Below the pieces are notes generated by a model. That model did not search any database. It had not been told where the DNA came from and saw nothing but the letters and a program-made list of their open reading frames with translations. The translations under genes were made by a program, and so were the position numbers. Of a stretch of DNA of 64,000 bases, positions 35,024 to 47,507 are shown one piece after another. The DNA lies in assembly GCA_018398575.1 (NCBI GenBank), contig JAGTXZ010000006.1:1364001-1428000 (forward strand), given 5' to 3'. The stretch comes from Ampelomyces quisqualis. Lineage: Eukaryota; Ascomycota; Dothideomycetes; Pleosporales; Phaeosphaeriaceae. Position 1 is the first letter of the stretch, and each line of letters starts with the position of its first letter.

Positions 35024-37782
35024 TCAATAACCCTGGGAGCCAGTAAATCTGTACTCGTAGGATAGCCCACTAAAGGACGCAGGTGCTTGTGGTGACGGAG
35101 CCGACGAAGAATTGGCATCCGTGTTGTTGAATGGTAGAGCATCGGTGGCGTATGGGTAGTCCATGTCGTTTAGCGACGCGTTAGCGACGAAGCATGATTG
35201 ATCCATGTGATTAGGAAAGACGCTGTTGAGCATCGTAAGCTGCTGAGGATCGGCATAAGGGTGATTGTTGAGATTCGGAAAGCACAATGGGCTCGCATTC
35301 GTGTTCGTGGAGGGCCTTGACGATGGCAGCGAATGGAAGCTGGCAATGGCGTTGGCATAGGCAGTACGCTGAGGATGGAAGCCCAAAGTGTTGCCGCTGT
35401 AGTGGAATGGTGTACCAACATCAGAAGACAGAAAAACCCCTCCTTTAGCATCATTTTCGTCGTCCGCAAGCCGTGGATCAGTGTCATATCGCATGGCATT
35501 GTGGAGGATCTGTGCATCGGGGCTGCTCCCTTGCGCCTGCTGTCCAGATTCAACAACGCTTCCGCCTTTAGCATCCGTGTTGTCGTCCGTAAAGACAGCA
35601 GTGGTGTCGTGGATTTGATGATTGGGGTTTTGCACACGTTTGACATGGGCTGGCGTGTTGGAGCGATCACGGTTTGCTTGTGTATCAGGCATGGCGTTGA
35701 CCACTCCGCTGGTATCCTTCTGGAGACGAATGTGAGTGGTGGAGCCATCAAAAGATGAACTGGCTTCTGTTCCAACTTCATTCTCCCCAATCTGTGGCTG
35801 GGGGTTTGGCGTAGCTAGCTTCGTCTTCGTCTTGACAGGCGTAGGTGAAGGCGAGGGTGGGGACGTAGTCGCAGGTGTAGACAGAGGTGCTGTAGCTCGC
35901 TCCCGAGATACCGGTACCCGACCGCGCGCAACTACTTGTTTAGCTGCGGCCCTTGCAGCCCTTCGGGCTTCCTTCGCCTCATGAATATTAAGGAGTCGGG
36001 TAGCAATTTTGAACATGGTATCGTCAGGTTCAGTGTCGTCTCCAGAACTCCCACTGGACTCCACAATCACAGTTGGCTTAGGTTGGGCTCTCTTTCTCTC
36101 GCCGGGCCGCTGTCGCTTGATGCGGTTTCCTTGCGACTTGGGTGGCTTAGGAATGAAATGCCAAGTGATGGTCTTGCCTCTCGGGGCTTTGGTGAGGTTT
36201 TGGTAGTTCCAAAGCTCGTACTGGTTAACATGGTCCTCGTAAGACTGAGATACGTCGAACAGGCTCGGTAGGATTTTCTCTTCAGCTCGCTTCTTCATAG
36301 CCGTGCTGAAATCGAGATTACGAGAGGACGAGTATGCTTCTGCGGGTGTCATCTCCACCTCCAATTCGGCTATCCGTCGAAGCTTGTGTGTCCATGCCAT
36401 TCGACGTTTGAACTCGTCGGCGGGCGTGTCTCGATGCTGTAGTAGAATGTCCACCGCTAACGTCAAGAGACCTACAAAAATATAAGCAATTATAAAGGAA
36501 AGCATGGCAGAATGAGGTACCATCTTTGTCCAGGTGTGCGGGCTCGGAATACGGCACGGTCTGTGGCCACCACGGTGGAGTGTCTTTTGGAGCTTCAGCG
36601 GGGAGTAGCTTGTGATATGGGCCATGGAGACCCTTGCGCTTTGGCTCAAGCTGCTTAACCCACGCCGTCAACATGCTTCGCACGGGCTTCATCGTAAGCT
36701 CATCGATGCGATTGCGGAAGAAAATCTTAAGCTGCTCGATGTCGCCCACATGGAACGTCTTCGAATCCTCAGTCTTCACAGTGCGCTCCTCGCCATATTC
36801 GTCGTCGTTGTCTTCAGTGTTGCTAGCTTCGCGTACGTGGCGAGGTTGTGATGGTCTTTGGGCGATAGACCGGGTCCTCTTCCGTGACGGGACTTTCTTC
36901 AGCACATGCTGCGGCTCTGGCTTCACCTTTGGTGAGACGATGCCGAGCGGCGAATCAGGATGAGCCACCTTTGTGGCATTGAGCCCTGTGGTACCAGTGG
37001 CGTGTGGCAAATGATGTTCCGCGACGCCTGGTACACGGGGCTGCTCACTAGCAGCTCCTGGCTGATAGGCTGGCGGGAGGATGTCCGAAGTGCCGCGAAA
37101 GGTTGGACTCTTCCAACGAGGTTCTTGAGCGATGGTAGATGTTTTGGCGAGGTGTTCGAAGCCGCAAATAGGGCGGTATATGTACTCAACACGGCCGTCT
37201 CGATCCTCTGCTACTAATTCGCATGCTACAATCTCTCCTATTGGAGTTGGAATGGCGACATCGTCTTCTTCCTCTGGCACAACAGCAGCCTTGGTGGGGG
37301 ACAATGGCGTGGCCTATGCATATTTGTCAGAACTATATGCCAACCCATTAATGCTGTTGTTGACATGGACAGGCACTGTAAATACAATTCCGGTGCTCTG
37401 GGCTGGAAGGGAACGGCCGCTAGCTAGCTAGATAACTAGCAAGGAGCGCTCCGGCACGAGTGGCAGGGCGCGGGGGCCGCAGCCTAGTTGGACGACACTT
37501 GGAACACGAAACGCCAAAACTCACCTTGTTCATTTGCTCTCGTTCACTGCTGAAATGAGCCACGAGCTGTGATTGTAGCGTCGGTTGCGAAGTACGTTCC
37601 GCGGAATCGGACGGCGTAAATGCCTTGGAATGGACTGCAGCGTCAAAGTCGACGAATTCGAAGGCCCATGGGTCTTTGCCAAAGTCACCCTTGGCTCGGG
37701 TTTGATCTTTGCATGGCGGCAAGGAGATTGCACGGTCTTTTTGAGCGGATGAGCCCGCTTGTGCACCTGCGGTCCTGGCCAT
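35024..37782 (-). CDS. Protein with YDR124W/AFUB_079030-like helical bundle domain (DUF2841 type)
   Basis: Three exons: 37782-37525, 37313-36521 and 36471-35024, giving about 832 aa. Residues ~235-330 match my recollection of the helical-bundle domain found in yeast YDR124W and in the Aspergillus fumigatus hrmA-associated subtelomeric cluster. The stretch runs FHVGDIEQLKIFFRNRIDEL, LTAWVKQLEP, PPWWPQTVPYSEPAHLDKD, then across the intron into LLTLAVDILLQHR. The segment to residue ~410 stays conserved-looking (YEDHVNQYELWNYQNLTKAP). The C-terminal half is disordered, Ser/Asn/Pro-rich, with a basic KRQRPGERKRAQPK patch that suggests a nuclear role. Biochemical function is unknown. The N-terminal exon is supported only by frame and splice sites. 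Confidence 0.75.
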
Positions 37783-40572
37783 TGAGATGTCCTACTGACG
37801 CTAGATGATCGCTGCAAGGCGTCGCACGGGGGTGAGGTCGTTATGCAGCTAACGACATAGACGTGGTATCGAGATTATGGCCGAGAAGAGGAGATTGACT
37901 CTGTCTGCTGTCAGCATTCCGTACCGAAGTTGGCCGACCAATGTCATCGTGCAAAGGGATACCATCAGTTCGTGATCCGCCAAAGCGTGTTTGACAGAAG
38001 ATCAGCGCAGTGTAATGCCGGGTCCGACTGCTGGCTGTGCATGACTCGCTTGAGTTAAGAAAAGGCAGTGCTTACCTCAAGATGGAAGATTCAGAGAGCC
38101 GCCAACTAACTCGCGGCAGCGGTGGACGTCAAAAACAGAATCACGTCGGCAAGACCGGCCGGTCCGGTGGAAAGCGTTGTAATCACCCAGTGATGAGACG
38201 GATGGTACAGAGAGTTGTCGGGGTTGTGGCGTTTACCACTTGGAGTCCAATCGAGCCTCTGACGACGTTCGCAGGGTTCAAGCACCAAAAAACAAAAGAT
38301 TTGATATGTGAGGGATAGCGAGAACGATGGACGAGGCTTTTATTGACAAGGCTTCCTCTTGTTTTAAGCAGACCCTCTTTTGCCCGCACCCTCCCCTTGC
38401 GAGCAGGGATCGCAGAAGTATGAATCAAACGGCAGGCAAGCAGGCATATCCTACGACGCAGCGTACCGTGAGTCCAGAGCGATTGGCAGCCGTTGAGCTT
38501 GAACAGTATCTAGAGACTGGGATCATGCCTTTGGATGATGCCAACGACATGTCTCCCGCCTTCCCCGAGCATCACACTACGACCAACAGGGCTACTTCCA
38601 CCACTATTGTCAAGAGAGTAACAACGAGAAAACGACGAGGCGGGAGACACGGACGGGAACTTCTCCGCACCGACTACAAGCCAATGTACGAGTTTGACAG
38701 ATGGCGCATAAGGACCCACTGCCGCTGTACGCGCTCGGTTACAGGCCGATCGATCCCCGAACGATGAAATCTCATCTAACCTCTGCGATTCCAACACCCA
38801 GATGCTAGCGAGGCTGTTCGTCGCAAAGCACCGATAAGCAAACGAGGGAATGTGCCCAAGGAAGCTGTCGAGTAGCATGGGCTCAAGGCCCCCACCGCGG
38901 TGGCATGACAAGATATATTGCATCCATACATAGCTCGGCAGGCAAGCACGACGCACACTGTCTGTAAGCGATGTTGCACACATACTACATACGTATTAGA
39001 GGCGGCCAGTGCACCGATCCCGGATGCCGTGCGCTGAATTTGTACCACTCGAGACCCGAACATGCCTACTGCACAACCCACTGCACTCGTCCTATTTTGG
39101 AAGATTCAACGCACTCCGCAAGGAAGCGTGTCCCGAACCACTTGGCCTCCAGCGGCAATCAGAGCAGCCTCAGAATCCCGCGCTGCCCTTCCCCTTCGAC
39201 CAGTGCCGTTGCACTACTGCCGTGGCATTTGCAGTGTGGCCGTCTGCACACGCGAAACGAGACAGTGAAAGCAGGCTGACAAACCCGACTCCCCCGCGAG
39301 GTCCCAGACGCTGCATGTACCGAATCAATGGGATCGCACCGTCCCTTCCCACTCGTGAGATGTTCACCGTCGACCAGGTCTGCGGTCGAGATCGCACACT
39401 CGCGATGTGCCCATGTTGCGATTGACGAAGGCGATATGCGAATCGTCTCCCGCCCGCCCGCCCGCCGGCGCCTTTCTCTCACCGACTGAAGCTCTGCTGC
39501 ACCTCGCATGTACCTGTGCAGCGCTGGTTTTTTTTGGGGGGGGGCCTTTGCGCATCTTTGTCTCGCTTCCATGCAGGAATGGCCAGATGCGTCCGGCTGC
39601 AGCGGATTGGTGCGTTTGACGCACTGGCATACGCGGCACACGCACACAGAGATTTGATGTTTTATTGCACTGCGTCTGCGCAAATCTACGCGAGTGGGCT
39701 CCGGGTTCTGCTCTCACGCTCGCTAGCAACCAAGGTGCGCTTCGTTCCAACACTCTGCCTTTTCGTCGTCTGGTACGCGGCTAGCCCTAGTCGGATTAGT
39801 CTCCGGCGCTCCAGGCACGCTAAGGGACGGACGGGCGGCTTCTGGAAGCGCTAACGAGGGTCCATTTCCAGCACACCAAACGCATGTCCACTGGCCAACC
39901 ACTCCCTTCTCGCTTCGACCCCTGTCGCCACCACTGCCAGAGACATCGCATGGAAGGCCAGGGGCCACGTCCATGCGCCGTTCGGCACAAGACAGATATG
40001 AACCATGGCCCGTCCACTGGAAATCACGACGCCAAACCCTCACCACGGATGCCTGCCATGCCACGGCACGTCAAGTGCAACGAGGCAAGGTGAGGTGGAG
40101 CCCGTGTAACCATATCCACAACGAGTTACATGCGAGTACCCCACACTCCCACCCAGTCTGTCACCTACCCACCCCATGCCGTGTTTGCATGTATTCTGAG
40201 AACCCGCGTTGCTCCTCACCGTCGCCAGTCCTGGACACACGCCATGTTTTGCTTTTTCCTTCTTGCCCCTCGTCATCCTCCTCTGTCATGACAATGTGAC
40301 CAGCCCCGCCGCAGCTGCACCGTTGAACCACATGATGCTGGTCCAGGGACCCTTCTCCCCCCGCTCGCGTCACCAACCTCACGCAAGCGGTAAAGCCCAC
40401 CCCGGTCTATTCTGAGCATGCGGCGCTTCCCTTCCCATGTTCCCCGAGTAGCGTGTATGCATGCAAGTGTGCCGCTGTTTCACAGTGTACGGAGCTGTCA
40501 ACGGAATCATGACTGACATGTGCGTGCACGCCATTACTGGCACGGATACCGACTGCAATTTTAGGTACATGG
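37783..40572. other. 2.8-kb gene-poor stretch
   Basis: This lies between the 5' end of the YDR124W-like gene and the 3' end of the ABC transporter gene. Many short ORFs on both strands show no recognisable domain. One plus-strand ORF (38327-38767) is listed separately. A poly-G run lies at about 39535-39543. Confidence 0.45.
38327..38767 (+). CDS. Possible small hypothetical protein
   Basis: A frame of 146 codons. An internal ATG at 38420 would give a 115-aa product starting MNQTAGKQAYPTTQ. The stretch SPERLAAVELEQYLETGIMP looks helical and coding-like, and a basic RKRRGGRHGRE patch follows. No family is recognised and there is no splice or promoter evidence, so it may be chance. Confidence 0.3.
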   Translation: MDEAFIDKASSCFKQTLFCPHPPLASRDRRSMNQTAGKQAYPTTQRTVSPERLAAVELEQYLETGIMPLDDANDMSPAFPEHHTTTNRATSTTIVKRVTTRKRRGGRHGRELLRTDYKPMYEFDRWRIRTHCRCTRSVTGRSIPER

Positions 40573-43500
40573 CTACGACTGCGTCGGCAGGCTCTTCACG
40601 TCGAGCGAATTCAGTAACCCGGCTTCGCGCACCAACTCGTAGAACAATCCTTTTCGTCTCACCAGCTCGGCCGGGCTGTCCAACTCGGCCACTCGGCCCT
40701 TGTCTAGCACAAGAATGCGGTCCGAATCGAGGATCGTGTTGATCCGGTGAGCAATGGTGATGATGGTCTTGTTCTTGAACATGCTAGAGCGCAATGTGGC
40801 TTGCAGCATGGCGTCCGTCTCAACGTCGACGGCCGCCGTGGCTTCATCGAGAACGAGAATGTTCGACGGCGCAAGGAGGGCGCGTGCGAGCGACACCAAT
40901 TGGCGCTGGCCCGAGCTGAGGTTGGAGCCGCCCTCGTTGATATGGGCATCGAGCTTGCCAGGCATGCTAGCAACATGATCCTTTAGCCGCGCGTGGTCTG
41001 CCAATCAGTCAGCGGTGACACAAGGAGCTTATCGCGGCTAACATACCCAATACACTCCACAACTCCGTGTCGTCGTGCACGTGACCTGGATCTAGATTAT
41101 CTCGTACAGTTCCTTCGAACAGAGCTGCGTCTTGCGGTATGATGGCTAATCGTCGCCGAAGATCTAGCAGACCGATGGTGCTAGTGTTGAGATTGTCGAT
41201 GCTCACAAAGCCTTCTGCAGACTCGATGATGCGGAACAGTGCTAATGTAAGGGAGCTCTTTCCCGCGCCCGTGCGACCTACCACGCCCATCTTCTCATTC
41301 GGCTTGATCTCGAGATGGATGTTTTTCAACACCAAGTCCAGACCCGGCCGGTATCGGGTGCTGTAGTTGTTAAAGGCAAGCGCGCCTTGAGACGGCCAAC
41401 TGATCGGTGGCCGATTCTTGGAGATGATCTCGGGTGCTTCACTAGGGAGAGCCGCATATTCCAAAACACGCTCTACGGAAACAATGTTCGTCTCCACTTC
41501 CACTGTCTGTCGGACAATCCAGTTGAGGCTCTGCGTGATTTGGAGCGCGTAGGACATGGAAAGACCAACCATACCGGCCGATAGGCCGCTGCGGCTAGCC
41601 ACGGAGATGATTGCGAATCCGGCAGCAGCCAAGATGATGACTGAGCCAAGGAATTCAAGGCGCACAGCAAGCCATCTGTTGGCGCTAATCGAAGGATAAT
41701 AGGCTCTCAAATTGGCGTCCACTCGCCATTCGTTCTCGAGTTCAAACCGCTTCTGCTGGTTGTAGGCACGAATAGTGCTCATGCCACTGAGCGACTCCTG
41801 AAAGTGTGCGTAGATTGGGCTTCGACTGACACTGTCGAGACGCTTCAGTTCCCGCGAGGTGCGCAAATAGTACCGCTGGATGTACAGGTACAAAGCGCCA
41901 AGTGGAAGGATTAGTGCCACGAAAACGGGCGTGGACGCAGAAATGACGACAAGGGTGAACCCGGCTGCAGTCAAGTTAGGTGTGACACGTAGCCAGTAAT
42001 CCGGATAACAACATACCTCTAGCGGTATTGACGAAGAGCATGTTGAACGTTCGGCTGTGTTGCGTCAGTCTCTGATCACTCCACCGTGTGCTTGTATGGG
42101 GCTCATTACGCTAAAACCTCATCTACACGATATATGTCACTACAAAATTGAGTTAGCAGAGTCGAGACTACTACCATGACGACAATAACGCCGATCACAA
42201 ACTCCATCGGTATGCGTGGTTCGGACCGTCCCAGGGGAGAATCTGGGAGATCACGAGCAAGAACATACCTTGAAAACCGATTGAGGATCCGTCCAGCAGG
42301 GGTGGTCTCAAAGAAGCTCATTGGAGACCGGAACATGGCAAAGGCCATCCGCTCGTGTAGTTTCCGGCTTGCCTAACATCCAATTAGCCATGACAGGCCT
42401 CTCATGCAGGCATGACTCGACTCTCGAGCCTTGCAGAAACGTACCTCGATGGAGCAGAATATCCAAAGGATGAGCGTCTGCACGACCACAAGGGCGGCGG
42501 ATCCTATGCCAAAAGCGAAGTAGATGCCGATATACTTGCCTACGTGTGGATTTCCATTGCTTCGCTGGTTGACTTCTGACCAGTGTTTGAGCCACACGCT
42601 TGCGCCTGCGTGGCATTAGCGTCTGTGTTCAGGAAGGAAGAACGACCCCGCCAATAATGTCTCACTTACCCACTGATCCAGTCTGCGCTCCCACCAGCAG
42701 CAGTAAGTAGATGGCGACAGCGGCAAGGTTGCTCGTCTTTGCGTATTCCCCATACACCGACCATTTGACCTTGCCTTGTTCAGAGAACTCTTTTGTTTGC
42801 TTGCTCTTCAGTCCGCCACCTTCTTCATCCGTGAGCTTCCCGCGAGCACCCTTGAAACTTGCCGTGCTTGCACGGCGAAGGGTATTGGAACTGAATTTTC
42901 GTGCTGTCTCGCCTCCAGGCTTAAGTGGAGCGAGATGAGCCGCGCCCTCCTGGGCAGCCTCAGCTTCTGCCTGGTCTTGGTCGTCATCCTCGACAGGACT
43001 TCCACCGTAGACAGTGGACTCTTCGTCGCTCATTACGCTCTCGTGATTGCTATCACCCTCGCCCTGGTCTTCGTTCTGTGATGTTTTGATGAGCTGAGCA
43101 ATTTCGCCTTTCATCGCCATGAGCTGATCGTAATTGCCCCTTTCAAGAATTTTGTTATCGCGAAGCAGTATGATCATATCTGCTTCCATCAAGACCGGAA
43201 TCGAGTTCGTAGCCAAAATACGTGTCTTTCCTGCTAGTAAGCCCTTGGAGCCAAGAACGTTGTCGATCAAATGCCTTCCAACATGCTGATCAACGGCGGA
43301 CAAGCAGTCGTCGAGGAGGTACACGTCTGCGCGTGCGTAGACTGCTCGCGCAAGCGTGAGACGTGCTTTCTGACCACCAGACAACGAGATCCCACGTTCT
43401 CCAACCTCTGTTTGGTCTCCGTCAGGGAGTTGCGCGAAGTCATCGCTGAGCGCGCACGCCTGAACAGTCTTTTTGAAGAATTGCGGGTCCCATCGGTGAC

Positions 43501-45727
43501 CAAAGACTATGTTTTCCCTTACAGAAGCATTCATCACCCAAGCTGACTGTGGTACGTAGGCAGTCTTTCCTCGTAGGACGACTTCACCATTGATCTTCCA
43601 CAGATCCCCGAGCACGGCTTGAAGCAGTGACGATTTGCCAGATCCGACTCGACCGACTATGCAAGCAAGTTCTCCCTTGTGTGCAGAAAAGTTGATGTTC
43701 TCCAGTGTCTTGCGTTCAGCGCTTCGGTCCCACGTGAAACTTGCATCTCTAATGCGAACAGATTCGTCTCCAGTATCCTGTACGGCATCCTCGCGAATAA
43801 CGGCGTTCTCTTGCAGCTCATCGGCTGTCAAGTAGCCAGTAATACGGCCTACGGCAACACTGGCCTCGACGATCGCAGTGATAACCATGGGAAGGATAGC
43901 GAGGGGGAAAGTGAGCAGATTGAATAGTGTGAGAGCTGGGAAGACGATGTCGGTAGTCAAGGTACGATTTTGCGTCAACACAAAGACGCCGAAAGTGGAA
44001 CAGGATACAAGGAAAGGGGTTGTCGACCAGGTGAAGGTCGAGAACGCCTGCGTTGCACCGATCTTGCGGAGGGTTTTGAGTTCCTGGTCGTTACGGATGT
44101 GGTTGAGACGGCTGGCAAAGGCTGTTGTCCAGGCGTAAAGCTTGATAGACTTCATGTTGTTGAGGATCTCCGAGATAAGCTTCGTCCGGGAATCCTTGTT
44201 ATTCATCTGCTCTTTCTGCAAAGTCTTCATCCATCGCGCTATGACTCCATTAACGGGAATCATGACAAACATGGCAGCAACACCAGCGAAGCAACTGTAG
44301 CCGAGAAGTTGGTACAGCGATAGCATGCACAATACGATCTGAAATGGAGCAGACCATAATTGCTGGCCGTACTGTGCGAGATCCTGAAGTCGCTGAGTGT
44401 CCACAGCCATGTAGTTGACGATGTCGCCCGTGGACTTTGACGCTCGGCCTTCATTTGAAAGTCTGGTCGACTTCGAGTAGATAGCAGCCGTCAAGGAAGA
44501 TTTGATGCGCATGCCTGTCTCAAAAGAGCGCTGAAAATACTGATGGAGACAGGCAGTCTGCGATACAGAGACGGCGAACATGGAAAGTGCAATGGCAGCG
44601 CCTCGGATAACAGGCTGAGGCTTTCCAACGCGGTATGAGTCTACGAAGCTGATCAAAAGCCTCAGCAACTGCGGTTGCGCAAAATTCAGCACATCACTAA
44701 TGGTCTTGATAGCAGCGCCCCTAAAGTACGGTCCGCCGAACGAGCGGAATAGTGCCAACCACAACGAAGGGTGTTTCTTCTCCGTCTCGTATGCCCACGC
44801 ATCCTCGAACTTTCGAGAAGTGTGCCTGGTCGAATCCCGCTTGCGCAAGTTCCATAGGTCGTCTTGTGTGAGGAATGTTGTGTACCCGCGCTTCATCATT
44901 GGAGTCATCCATCCAAAAGTCAGGACAGAGAAGACATCGGCATACTCGTAAGCGCATTCGTCCTCATCTCCGAGCGCATCGTAGTCACTCAATCGCTTCT
45001 GCACCAGCCATTCCAACGCGAATTCCAATATAGCCAGAACAACACTGACCGTGAAAACCGAGAAGTAGGCGACATGCTCGCGGTGCAAGTCTTGGGAAAT
45101 GAGGGACCGTAGCTTGACGGCATATGCAATGAGGAGGAAGAGCCAGTAGAAGAGGACTACACCATTGGCATTGCGTGACCGCCAGTGCTCAATGTACTGG
45201 ATGTAGAGGATGACGCCGAGGGACACTAGTGTGAGGATCGTGGTCCAGAAGCGAAAGTCGCCAGCCCATACGTCTTTGTAGTATTCGATTTGTAGGGCGG
45301 CCTGGACAGCGGTCGCGGCGATGAGGGCTCCGAGAGTAATCTGTTCAGGCGCGTAAGATGAGTTGTTCCAGAAAGGTCTATCGTGACAAGACAAAAGCAC
45401 ATGACATACCAATTTTGCGAAAAAGTGCCAATTGCGCTTCACGGGCTGGGGCGGACATTTGCGATATAGATACCACAACGCGCCGGCGCCTCCTACAATT
45501 CCAAACGCCGCGACAGTCGTTATCCACACATCCAAAAAGCATGGAGTGAAGTCATAGCGAATTGGGCTTATTGGGCCCCACCCTTCACTATTACCGCATA
45601 ATGTTTGCCGGTCGTGCTTCGAGGCTGTGAGGTAACCGTACGCGCCAGATGCCGAAAACGGTGGCAGAAACGGAATCTCATGTCCCTGCTGCATCGGTTG
45701 GATGGTCGTAGGATATGCCGAGCTCAC
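40573..45727 (-). CDS. ABC transporter, MRP/ABCC type (Ycf1/Bpt1-like)
   Basis: A full-length ABCC pump of about 1554 aa, expected in the vacuolar or plasma membrane, exporting glutathione conjugates or organic anions. Eight exons: 45727-45410, 45340-42670, 42605-42445, 42372-42269, 42139-42110 (30 nt), 42054-42017 (38 nt), 41964-41047 and 40997-40573. It begins with a TMD0-like hydrophobic N-terminus, then TMD1. NBD1 has Walker A GRVGSGKSS near residue 670, signature LSGGQKARL and the degenerate Walker B YLLDDCLSAVD typical of ABCC. TMD2 and NBD2 follow, with GRTGAGKSS near 1337, signature LSSGQRQLV and LVLDEATAAVD. The microexons restore the conserved NRFSSDIYRVDEVLARTFNML. Whether it detoxifies xenobiotics or exports a metabolite cannot be told from sequence. 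Confidence 0.93.
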
Positions 45728-46207
45728 AGAGGCGCAGAATCAAGGTAAGCGAATATCGAGCGGCGAAGGTAAAGAAATGAGGAAGGCAGCACGTTCGGAT
45801 GGAAAGCTATAGATGGGTGACTAAGCCTAACTTAACGCGTGGTCTGAGCGTTGACTATGTCATCAACACTTGACTAGTTCGCGGGGATAACAACGCTCCC
45901 ATCTCCGAAAGCCAAATGCCGACAACCCTACGGAGTACGGAGTATCACAAAGTCTTTTTGGGGGCGCATGTTTTCGAACCACTACTGTCCGTTATCAGCG
46001 AAGCGCTTGCACAACTTCGTGGCTGCACCACATGGGAATCGCGTGCGTGAGCCACGACTCACAAGCGTTCCAGTGCCTCGCTTACATGCCGATCCCAGCC
46101 ATCGTGTGACGCGTGCGACAGATCGTGAGTACGTTGCCAAGTCACGTGTACCGACCCAAATCTCCAGGTCTCTTTCCCAAAGAGCTGCTTTGATGAAACA
46201 GACATAC
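45728..46207. promoter_or_regulatory. ABC transporter promoter and chitinase 3' flank
   Basis: 480 bp. It contains the tandem TACGGAGTACGGAGTA at 45929-45944. No gene seen. Confidence 0.5.
45929..45944 (-). promoter_or_regulatory. Tandem overlapping TACTCCGTA motifs upstream of the ABC transporter
   Basis: Two copies of TACGGAGTA overlap by two bases on plus (TACTCCGTA in gene sense), about 202 bp upstream of the transporter ATG. Confidence 0.45.
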
Positions 46208-47507
46208 TTACAGTTCGCTTCTCTCCTCAGGCGCACCTCTTACCGTCGACGATAACGCTTTCAAGGCGGAGCTCGCTGCCTTTAGATGAGAGAATCGCGG
46301 CGCATCCTCGCCTAGTCCCCAGGCAAACACACCGCCCAGCCTTTTCGTTCCCACGATAGCTGGCAACTTCTTCCTGATTGTATCGGGGGTTTCCCATGAC
46401 CAGAAGAGACTCTCTTTTTCGTCCCAGTAGTAGTGGCCTCCCCCTACCTCGTCATATACACCGTGTCTCAGCGCCGCAAGGAACGACTCCAACTGCTCGG
46501 TTGGCACATCGTCATGCCACGAAAACGCGCCTGCCTTGCCCAAATCTGCACCAGTCTCGGGATTCTCCATGAGCTCCGTCAAGCACCCAATAGGCTTCAT
46601 ACGGCAATCTGTGCCATTGGCGGTCTTGTACCACTTCACGTAGAATGCTAGACCCAGGTGCGCTTTCTCCACCGGCATACCACGCTGTAGATACGCATCG
46701 ATTGCTTCCAACGAGTTCTGAATACCAGTGTGATGTTTAGTTATATTGTCTCGGCGGTTCATTAAGTCGTACGTCATGATATTGAGGAAGTCGACAGATT
46801 CAATGATCTTGGGAATCGTGTCTCGGGTGAAAGCCAGCATATCCCGCACTAGACCCGGAACCGCCGCAGAGATTATTTTTGATGGACCTACAGCCGCTCT
46901 GATTGCAGCGAGAAGTTCGGGATATGCGGCGATCTCCCAAGTCTTCTCGGAATTAGGATGTGATTTGTAGTCCTCGCCGTTGCCACTGAATTTATATTAG
47001 AGCACATGAGGACATGAAGACAAGAACTTACCCTGGGTATTCCCAATCAACATCCACACCGTCCGCTCCCGTTGCATCTAGCATAGCTCTCACGTTCTCG
47101 GCGAAAAGCGCTCTGCTCTCCTCCGTCCTTGCGGCTTGGTCGAAGCCTGTCGTATCTCCCCAGCCACCGATAGCCACCTGTACTACAGTGCCGTCCGCAA
47201 ACTTGGGACGCACTTCATTGACTGTAGTGAACAGCGGCCACTCAGCGCGACCGATGTCGTTGAAGATATCGGAGCGCATGAACGCCAGCGCAACATGCGT
47301 CACGTCAGCCACGAGAGCCGGCTCCGGCACGACATTGTGCTGCCTGCACATCGTTCAGTGTATGCAACCTGCTGGGATCGATAATTCTTACCCAGTCAAA
47401 TACATAATGTACTTTAGCTTCGATGACTTTGCATTGACTGATGAAGCTGACACGATGGCAACAGCAACAAGCAGCCATTTTGATATGTTCGTGAAGAGCA
47501 TCCTCAT
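46208..47507 (-). CDS. Secreted GH18 chitinase
   Basis: A glycoside hydrolase family 18 enzyme that cleaves chitin with retention by substrate-assisted catalysis. Three exons: 47507-47392, 47343-47032 and 46985-46208, giving about 401 aa. A signal peptide is visible: MRMLFTNISKWLLVAVAIVS followed by ASSVNA. The TIM-barrel motifs VAIGGWG and DGVDVDWEYPG are present, with catalytic acid E140 and the assisting D138 and D136. Later strands include VDFLNIMTYDLMNR and HLGLAFYVKWYK, then the substrate-binding Trp region GGVFAWGLGEDA. There is no carbohydrate-binding module or LysM domain. The start is the first ATG of the ATGAGGATG pair; upstream in-frame codons contain no ATG. Confidence 0.92.

Noticed and set aside
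40573..47507. ABC transporter plus chitinase as a secondary-metabolite cluster
   Set aside because: No backbone synthase, regulator or intact tailoring enzyme nearby. The P450 relic is almost 27 kb away.
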